Source: CAYVXE01 sp964455375
GTDB lineage: Bacteria > Zhuqueibacterota > Zhuqueibacteria > Oceanimicrobiales > Oceanimicrobiaceae
NCBI GenBank assembly: GCA_964455375.1
Contig: CAYVXE010000125.1
Location: forward strand, 1-11,845
Direction of reading: 5' to 3'
Length of the DNA: 11,845 nt
Shown here: positions 7,006 to 11,845 of the stretch, in pieces
Layout: each line of letters opens with the position of its first letter
Numbering within the stretch: position 1 is the first letter of the stretch
Notes under the pieces: generated by a model
What the model was told of the DNA's origin: nothing
The model's input: the letters and a program-made list of their open reading frames with translations, nothing else
Databases searched by the model: none
Translations under genes and position numbers: made by a program

Positions 7006-7529
7006 TGACACGTGGTTATATTTTTAGAACGGTAAGTATATTAGGTTATGCTTTTTTCGTAATAATTTCTTTGATATCAGGGTTTAGCCCAGGGAAAGAA
7101 ATCGGAGCTAACTTTGTTTCCTTTTCGGATGAAATGCTAAAGTTATTACCCCCCGCATTTATTCTAATAGGTCTTTTCGAGGTATGGGTAAAGAAAGAGA
7201 CAGTTGAAAAACACTTTGGTGAAGACTCCGGCTTTAAAGGATACTTATGGGCGGTGCTGCTGGCAGGTACAACGGTTGGCGGTTTATATGTTGCCTTCCC
7301 GGTTGCCTACTCTCTCTTTAGTAAAGGAGCAAAATTAAGCATTATTTTTACATACGTAGGTGCATCGGCAATTTGTAGAGTACCAATGACAATATTTGAA
7401 GCGTCTTTCATGGGAATAAAGTTCACGATAATCAGGCTTTTAGTTTCTCTACCATTATTGATTTTAACATCCAAGTTATTAGGTGACTATCTGACGAAAA
7501 GAAACTATAAAATTTCTGAAGGGAAATGA
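7005..7529 (+). CDS. half-size permease, ArsP_1/DUF318-like, second half
   Basis: This 174-residue integral membrane protein starts at ATG 7005, whose A is the last base of the preceding TAA stop. A longer open frame reaches back to 6801, but that part overlaps the first half-permease in another frame and is unlikely to be translated. GGAG at 6991-6994 is about 10 nt upstream. About four to five hydrophobic segments are present. The central AGTTVGGLYVAFP...LFSKG and the later GIKFTIIRLLVSL align by eye with the first half-permease, as does the LP(P)AFI...TVEKHFG region near residue 45-70. The TAATG overlap suggests translational coupling and equal amounts of the two halves, so they probably assemble as a heteromer. 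Cys and Arg in SAICRVPMT are polar residues in a membrane context and may matter for transport. Substrate unknown. Confidence 0.78.
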   Translation: MTRGYIFRTVSILGYAFFVIISLISGFSPGKEIGANFVSFSDEMLKLLPPAFILIGLFEVWVKKETVEKHFGEDSGFKGYLWAVLLAGTTVGGLYVAFPVAYSLFSKGAKLSIIFTYVGASAICRVPMTIFEASFMGIKFTIIRLLVSLPLLILTSKLLGDYLTKRNYKISEGK

Positions 7530-7532
7530 TAC

Positions 7533-7610
7533 ATGAAAGGAAAGGTTGGAACTATAATTAAGGGTGATATTATTATCTCTTTCGGTTTAATCTTTGTAGT
7601 TTTTTTTTGA
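7533..7610 (+). CDS. possible 25-residue membrane micropeptide of the permease cassette
   Basis: A 25-codon ORF starts at ATG 7533, only 3 nt after the second half-permease stop, with a good AAGGGA (7519-7524) 8 nt upstream. It encodes a basic N-terminus (MKGKVGTIIKGD) followed by a 13-residue hydrophobic stretch ending in VVFF, then TGA. It would be a single-span inner-membrane peptide. The KGDIII...LIF pattern faintly resembles the start of small NusG-domain-II membrane proteins, so it could be the remnant of such a gene. A run of nine T at 7600-7608 precedes the stop. Shifting frame there would add only about a dozen codons, so a simple sequencing error would not restore a large gene. Without homologues it may be chance. 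Confidence 0.35.
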   Translation: MKGKVGTIIKGDIIISFGLIFVVFF

Positions 7611-7658
7611 AATACATCTTGAATAAAGTTACAAAAGTAATTTGATAAAGGAAAAAAC

Positions 7659-8882
7659 GTGAAAGTATACCAAAACCTCAAAATATCCCAGAAGGCTCTT
7701 TTAGCCCACAAAATGCGAACCGTTTTAGCGCTTCTGGGAATTATCATCGGCGTTTCGGCGGTCATCATCATGGTGGCTATCGGTCGGGGAGCGCAAAAAG
7801 AAGTACTGAGCAAAATTGAAGAAATGGGCACGAATCTAATTGCAGTCAATGCCGGACAGGTGCGCTCTTTTGCCGGCAGGCAGCGGCAGACAGGCAATGT
7901 CATCACTCTCACTTTGAAAGATGCCAAATCGATTCTTCTGGATTGCCCATCCGTTCATTTAACGGCGCCCGTTCAAACAAAAAAACTCCAGGTGAAATAT
8001 GGCAATCTCAGCACCAGGACCTCGGTTGTCGGCACGACTCCTGACTTTCAGGAAATTCGTAATTTTCACGTTCGCAAGGGGGAATTCTTTACCAATAAGG
8101 AAAATCTTGCTTCCCTGCGAGTGGCGGTTTTGGGACAATCCGTGGTGGAGAATCTTTTTGAAGATTATGACCCGATTGGCGAAACGATCCGTATCAAGAA
8201 TATTCCCTTCGACGTTATCGGAGTAATGGAAGCCAAAGGCGTAGATATTAACGGAGTGGATCAGGACGATCAAATCATCATTCCTATCAAAACCGCCCTC
8301 CGCCGGGTATTTAATCTGACTTACCTCAGCACAATTTATGTGCAGGCAAAAGATAGTCGCTCAATCAATACAGCAATTGCAGAAGTAACCGAGCTTCTCC
8401 GGGATCGGCATCACCTCACTCGCCACGCCAAACCGGACGACTTCACCATTCAGAACCAGGTAGATGTTTTAAAGACCCAAAAAGAAGCTGCTGATACTTT
8501 TACCATGCTCATTGGCAGCATCGCTGCTATTTCGCTACTGGTTGGCGGCATCGGTATTCTGGCAATTATGCTGATGGTTATTCGTGAACGCACTAATGAG
8601 ATAGGCTTGCGAATGGCAGTCGGAGCCCGCAAAAAAGATATTCTCATGCAGTTCTTGCTTGAAGCTTCCATACTGAGTATAGGTGGGGGATTCCTCGGAA
8701 TCGTGCTGGGAATCAGTAGTTCTTTGACTGTTGGTTTGTTCACAACCTGGTCTGCGAGCCTTTCCATTCCTTCAATTGTTATCGCTTTTGCCTTTTCACT
8801 TATCGTTGGATTATTCTTTGGTGTCCATCCCGCCCGTCGAGCTTCACTCCTGGATCCGATCGAAGCGTTGAGAAGTGAGTGA
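7659..8882 (+). CDS. MacB/FtsX-family ABC transporter permease (second copy)
   Basis: This 407-residue permease has the same architecture as the gene at 5275: TM1 at about 20-42 (ALLGIIIGVSAVIIMVAIG), a periplasmic core domain, then TM2-TM4 in the last 130 residues, with the coupling loop RERTNEIGLRMAVGAR and the tail PARRASLLDPIEALRSE. The two copies share motifs (RHHL...DDF before TM2, LLVGG in TM2) but differ widely elsewhere, so they are diverged paralogues rather than a recent duplication. No second ATPase is present, so both probably share the ATPase encoded at 4535, as LolC and LolE share LolD, or each forms its own homodimer with it. The start is GTG 7659, supported by AAAGGA at 7647-7652 with 6 nt spacing. 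It is separated from its presumed partner by the half-permease cassette. Confidence 0.94.
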   Translation: MKVYQNLKISQKALLAHKMRTVLALLGIIIGVSAVIIMVAIGRGAQKEVLSKIEEMGTNLIAVNAGQVRSFAGRQRQTGNVITLTLKDAKSILLDCPSVHLTAPVQTKKLQVKYGNLSTRTSVVGTTPDFQEIRNFHVRKGEFFTNKENLASLRVAVLGQSVVENLFEDYDPIGETIRIKNIPFDVIGVMEAKGVDINGVDQDDQIIIPIKTALRRVFNLTYLSTIYVQAKDSRSINTAIAEVTELLRDRHHLTRHAKPDDFTIQNQVDVLKTQKEAADTFTMLIGSIAAISLLVGGIGILAIMLMVIRERTNEIGLRMAVGARKKDILMQFLLEASILSIGGGFLGIVLGISSSLTVGLFTTWSASLSIPSIVIAFAFSLIVGLFFGVHPARRASLLDPIEALRSE

Positions 8883-8941
8883 CAATCAACCGTGACACTG
8901 CCGAATAGCTTTTTCAAAAATAATCATTCAAGTTTTCAGAA

Positions 8942-8959
8942 CCGAAGCGCTAACTTCGG
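8942..8959 (+). terminator. weak stem-loop after the transporter operon
   Basis: CCGAAG (8942-8947) and CTTCGG (8954-8959) form a perfect 6-bp stem with a 6-nt loop, 60 nt after the stop of the second MacB-type permease. Its position fits the end of the operon. The bases directly after it are not a clean T-run (a T-rich stretch comes about 25 nt later), so intrinsic termination here is doubtful. Confidence 0.3.
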
Positions 8960-9066
8960 CGTCTTTCCAAACTCAAGGTTCTTATTTTTAGCTTTTAGCT
9001 CAACCTCTAAATCGAAGCATACTTTAAAAACAATGGGGCACAGCCTTCGCCTCCGCTTTGTCGGAA

Positions 9067-9096
9067 ATTAGAAAACTGTTTTTTCAATTTTCTAAT
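9067..9096. repeat. 9-bp inverted repeat
   Basis: ATTAGAAAA (9067-9075) and TTTTCTAAT (9088-9096) are perfect inverted copies separated by 12 nt, within which lies a run of six T. It could form an AT-rich hairpin in RNA or act as a protein-binding site. The function is unknown, and AT-rich DNA makes such repeats fairly easy to find. Confidence 0.4.
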
Positions 9097-9173
9097 CAAT
9101 TTCGTTTGTTACCTCGAATTAACCTTTCACTCATTAACGTAACAAATACTTAAGCTTTTTCAATTTTGTGATG

Positions 9174-9214
9174 ATTTCGACATACGGCAAAAGTTTTTAA
9201 AACGATGTCGATAT
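9174..9214. promoter_or_regulatory. 10-bp imperfect inverted repeat, possible operator
   Basis: ATTTCGACAT (9174-9183) and ATGTCGATAT (9205-9214) are inverted copies with 9 of 10 positions matching and 21 nt between them, so the half-site centres lie about 31 nt (three helical turns) apart. The pair sits about 85 nt upstream of the propeller gene start, where a regulator could act. This is inference from position and symmetry only. Confidence 0.25.
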
Positions 9215-9298
9215 TTCTCACAAGACTTGATTGGCTCAATTTGTTCCCCTTTCCAACCGCTCTTTAACATATTTATATCCTAAATATTGAAGGATGCG

Positions 9299-11431
9299 AT
9301 GACAAAAAAAAATCACATCATGGGACTTTTTATATCGCTCATTGTATTTTTGCCACATCCGCTTCTTTGGGGACAATCAATTACCTGGCAGCAAACCAAT
9401 GGCCCATTTGGCGGTTCCGTGCTTACCATATCCATTCAACGGAATGACGATATCTTTCTTGGAACGGCAAACGGAATTTACCGGTCGTTAGATCTTGGCA
9501 ATACCTGGACCAATCTGAATCAGGGCATTCCGCAAGCCATGATCGAAACGATCATCACGCCCTATAATAATATCGTCTTTGCCGGCACAAGATTCCAGGG
9601 CATTTTTCGCTCATTGGATAACGGCGATTCCTGGATCGCGGTAAACAACGGCATCGAAGATTTTGTCATTCTTTCGCTACTGACCAATGATAATGGCGAT
9701 ATTTTTGCTGGTACCAACAATGGCGTATTTAAATCCGGCAACAACGGTGAATCATGGCAACGGTTTAAACCAGGTATTGAAGATCAGACCGTCTTTACCA
9801 TTGCGATAGACTCAAACGGAACCCTGTACGCAGGGACATTCCACGGCATCTTTGTCTTTAATGAAAATTCCGTCAAATGGACTCAGGCAGACATTGGATT
9901 GACCAACATCAGTGTAACCTGTATCCGTCAAATTAGAAATGGAGACCTGCTCGCATCTACCTTGGGGGCCGGCATCGTGCGCTCCGGTGACCATGGACTG
10001 ACCTGGCACAGCACCAATTCAGGCCTCCCAAATTTATTTATTCACTCTATCACCGAGACTCAGGGCAACGGCCTGTTTGCAGGAACCACTGATGGACTGT
10101 TTTGTTCCACAAATAACGGGCAAACCTGGCGCGAATCTACCGACCTGCTCACAAATAAAGACGTTATCAATTTAGCCGTCACGTCCACAAATAATATCTT
10201 TGCCGGTACCATCAAATGCGGCATTTTTCGCTCAGATCAAAATGCTGAAAACTGGCAGCAACAAAATTCAGGTTTAATTAATACAGACATTTCAGTTTTA
10301 CGCGCCACGCAGTTCGGGACCATTTACGCCGGTAGTTTCCGCGGGGGATTTTTCCGTTCCAAAAATAACGGCGAATCCTGGCTGGCCATCAATAACGGCT
10401 TGGATTGTTTTGGAGCGACGTCTCTGGCCATTAAACAAAACCGTGACCTCCTCGCAGGAACCACAAACGGCGTCTTCCTTTCACAAGATGACGGCGATTC
10501 CTGGCATGAATGCGATAACGGTTTAACCAATTTACACATACAAACCGTGGCAATTAATTCTCAAGATCACCTTTTTGCCGGTACCTTGGACGGATTTTTT
10601 CGCTCTCTGGATAACGGAGACAACTGGGTGGCGATAAATGAAGGTTTAACCAATACGAATATCCACGTCATCGTGACCCCGAGATTTAACATCTTATATG
10701 CCGGCACAGCAGATGGCTTATTCAAATCATTGGATAACGGGGATACATGGCAACGCATTGACTTTGGGTTTGGCAACACAAACATCCAGAGCATCGAACC
10801 ACTATCTGCCAATGATGTGCTAGTCGGAACTGTAAACGGTTTATTCCGAACACCGGATGGTGGCGATTCCTGGAACCCTATCCACAACGGACTAACCAAT
10901 CGGGATGTCGTCAGCATTGCAACTAAAAGCAGGGACGAATTTTTCGTAGGCACCCGTGGCGGCGGCATTTTTGAGACCACAGACGGCGGTTTTAGCTGGA
11001 CGCCGACAAATGATGAATTGGACAACCTCAACGTGCTGGCAATCCTTATAAAACCAAGTGGCAAAATACTGATTGGCACAGATGGCAGTGGTGTTTATCA
11101 GGGTGAAAACACCATCGTCACATCGGTATCAATCGTTAACAATCAAATACCAGGGGAGGTAACTCTGATGCAAAATTACCCGAACCCATTTAATCCTGAA
11201 ACAAAAATTCAGTTTGAATTAACAAAAACACGCAGCATCCGTTTAAAAGTTTTCAATACGCTTGGTAATGAAGTCCGGACACTCGCAGACGCTTATCTTA
11301 CACCCGGCGTCTACAATTTCACCTGGGACGGCAAGGACGATGCCGGTAACAACGTGTCCAGCGGATTTTATTTCTACAAGCTGCAAGCAGACAGTTTTTC
11401 CCAGGTTCGAAAGATGAGCCTTCTTCGTTAG
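9299..11431 (+). CDS. secreted 14-repeat Asp-box beta-propeller protein with C-terminal sorting domain
   Basis: This large exported protein has 710 residues when started at ATG 9299. TTG 9287 is possible, but AAGGA at 9290-9294 favours the ATG. A signal peptide (LFISLIVFLPHPLLWG, cleavage before QSITW) leads into 14 tandem repeats of about 41-43 residues with the plan I-x(8)-aGT-x-x-G-[IL]-F-R-S-x-D-N-G-D-S-W-x-x-x-N-x-GL. The SxDNGDSW element is the Asp-box (BNR) turn. It is clear in 12 repeats and degraded in the fourth and the last. Fourteen units fit two seven-bladed propellers. The C-terminus, from NYPNPFNPETKI to the end (about 90 residues), is a FlgD-Ig-like domain of the kind used as a type A sorting signal for type IX secretion, with WDGKDDAGNNVSSGFYFYKL. 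Such proteins are usually cell-surface or secreted. No catalytic residues are recognisable, so the binding partner and role are unknown. It is probably its own transcription unit. Confidence 0.93.
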   Translation: MTKKNHIMGLFISLIVFLPHPLLWGQSITWQQTNGPFGGSVLTISIQRNDDIFLGTANGIYRSLDLGNTWTNLNQGIPQAMIETIITPYNNIVFAGTRFQGIFRSLDNGDSWIAVNNGIEDFVILSLLTNDNGDIFAGTNNGVFKSGNNGESWQRFKPGIEDQTVFTIAIDSNGTLYAGTFHGIFVFNENSVKWTQADIGLTNISVTCIRQIRNGDLLASTLGAGIVRSGDHGLTWHSTNSGLPNLFIHSITETQGNGLFAGTTDGLFCSTNNGQTWRESTDLLTNKDVINLAVTSTNNIFAGTIKCGIFRSDQNAENWQQQNSGLINTDISVLRATQFGTIYAGSFRGGFFRSKNNGESWLAINNGLDCFGATSLAIKQNRDLLAGTTNGVFLSQDDGDSWHECDNGLTNLHIQTVAINSQDHLFAGTLDGFFRSLDNGDNWVAINEGLTNTNIHVIVTPRFNILYAGTADGLFKSLDNGDTWQRIDFGFGNTNIQSIEPLSANDVLVGTVNGLFRTPDGGDSWNPIHNGLTNRDVVSIATKSRDEFFVGTRGGGIFETTDGGFSWTPTNDELDNLNVLAILIKPSGKILIGTDGSGVYQGENTIVTSVSIVNNQIPGEVTLMQNYPNPFNPETKIQFELTKTRSIRLKVFNTLGNEVRTLADAYLTPGVYNFTWDGKDDAGNNVSSGFYFYKLQADSFSQVRKMSLLR
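9371..11107 (+). repeat. 14 tandem coding repeats (Asp-box blades)
   Basis: The coding sequence repeats with a period of about 123-129 nt. Some units are conserved even in DNA, for example AACGGCGATTCCTGG near 9620, the same with GAATCC near 10367, and GACGGCGATTCCTGG near 10491. This points to growth by tandem duplication and means that unequal crossing-over or assembly collapse could change the copy number. Boundaries are approximate. Confidence 0.8.
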
Positions 11432-11845
11432 CCTTTGCGTCTGTTTGCTTATAAATGCACCGTTGCACATCCCCCGTTCAAGACGAGTGAGCATCCATTT
11501 AACGTCCGCAGAACAAAATCCCTGTCTGTCGGATGACCTCAACAGGTACATCCTGCAATGTCCACAACCTGACTATTTTTCAGGCTTAATCGCCGCACAC
11601 AAAAATTGACTTTTCACCTTCTATTTCGTACCTATAAAACACCTTGAACACGGTCATACAGACGGATTGTTCATTGTATTCATAAGAGGACTCATGAGTG
11701 TCCGGCTAAGCGATAGATAGTTTCAGGTAAAATCGTTAAAAAACAATAGCCAAACTTTTCGTTGTCAAAGCCTGAACTTGTTTTTATCCGCTGCGCGTTG
11801 GAGTTAGTCCCTCCCTTTGGCCAAAGGGAGGACAGGAGGGATTCG
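11432..11845. other. non-coding region downstream of the propeller gene
   Basis: I see no supported gene on either strand. Small symmetric elements are CCTGA/TCAGG (11568-11572 and 11580-11584, a 5-bp stem around a T-run) and the 10-nt palindrome ACTCATGAGT at 11690-11699. The first could be a weak terminator for the propeller gene. The strong palindrome at the right edge is listed separately. A gene may begin just beyond the window. Confidence 0.55.
11807..11841. repeat. REP/MITE-like palindromic element
   Basis: CCTCCCTTTGG (11810-11820) is followed directly by its exact reverse complement CCAAAGGGAGG (11821-11831), a perfect 22-nt palindrome. With one bulged base the stem extends to 11807-11833. 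In addition TCCCTCC (11808-11814) is complementary to GGAGGGA (11835-11841), so a second, alternative hairpin is possible. Extragenic elements built around CCTCCCTTTGG/CCAAAGGGAGG are, from memory, found dispersed in some bacterial genomes. Only one copy is in this window, so the dispersed nature is inferred. It may continue past the right edge. Confidence 0.55.

Larger units (their letters stand above)
8883..9298. other. non-coding spacer with inverted repeats
   Basis: No protein gene is supported here. The spacer lies between the end of the transporter operon and the secreted propeller gene, so it should hold a terminator and the propeller gene's promoter. Three inverted repeats are visible and listed separately (8942-8959, 9067-9096, 9174-9214). 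The sequence becomes pyrimidine- and AT-rich toward 9240-9290. TTGTTC at 9241-9246 followed after 18 nt by TAACAT is the best promoter-like pair I see, and it is weak. Confidence 0.6.

Noticed and set aside
7600..7608. Run of nine T as an intrinsic terminator after the permease cassette.
   Set aside because: No GC-rich stem precedes it, and the next gene has a close ribosome-binding site, so read-through is more likely.
7600..7645. Frameshift in the T-run hiding a longer small gene.
   Set aside because: The alternative frame closes at 7643-7645, so it would add only about a dozen codons.
10567..11079. 170-codon open frame on the minus strand.
   Set aside because: It is antisense to the propeller repeats. 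Its repetitive look comes from the repeats of the real gene.
11243..11551. 102-codon minus-strand frame at the 3' end of the propeller gene.
   Set aside because: Most of it is antisense to the conserved sorting domain. The composition is not convincing and there is no clear ribosome-binding site.
11606..11638. TTGACT...TATAAA as a promoter for a gene to the right.
   Set aside because: The spacer is 21 nt, too long for a normal sigma70-type promoter, and no gene follows within the window.

Overview
The window looks like chromosomal DNA from a Gram-negative bacterium of the Fibrobacterota-Chlorobiota-Bacteroidota (FCB) neighbourhood, for example Calditrichota, Ignavibacteria or a KSB1-like candidate lineage. 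The main clue is the secreted protein at 9299-11431, which ends in the NYPNPFNPET-type FlgD-Ig-like / type IX secretion sorting domain common in those groups. An outer-membrane TolC-type channel and a lipoprotein adaptor confirm a double-membrane cell. The exact phylum is an inference.

Layout: (i) 1-468 holds the 3' end of an unidentified plus-strand gene (stop at 123-125), a possible 45-residue minus-strand ORF (120-257) and the AT-rich leader of the main operon. (ii) 469-2079 is a regulatory trio: an ECF sigma factor, a membrane-bound zinc-finger anti-sigma factor and a membrane-anchored Spy/CpxP/CnrX-like periplasmic sensor. (iii) 2136-6483 is a tripartite efflux or export machine: TolC-like channel, HlyD/MacA-like lipoprotein adaptor, MacB/LolD-type ATPase and a first MacB/FtsX-type permease, with 4-nt stop/start overlaps at two of the junctions. 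(iv) 6514-7610 is an AT-richer cassette with two half-size, mutually related permeases (ArsP_1/DUF318-like) that overlap by 1 nt, plus a possible 25-residue membrane micropeptide. (v) 7659-8882 is a second MacB/FtsX-type permease, probably the partner of the first. (vi) 8883-9298 is a non-coding spacer with several inverted repeats. (vii) 9299-11431 is a secreted 14-repeat Asp-box beta-propeller protein with a C-terminal sorting domain. (viii) 11432-11845 is non-coding and ends in a strong palindrome resembling a dispersed REP/MITE-like element.

Proposed logic: the sensor and the anti-sigma factor hold the sigma factor at the membrane. An envelope stress or metal signal releases it, and it transcribes the operon, including the ABC pump encoded just downstream. 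This parallels the Cupriavidus cnrYXH-cnrCBA arrangement, but with an ABC (MacAB/LolCDE-type) pump in place of an RND pump. The half-permease cassette interrupts the two MacB-type permease genes and may be a later insertion or a co-regulated second transporter. The propeller protein is probably an independent transcription unit. No rRNA, tRNA, CRISPR array, transposase or phage gene was seen.
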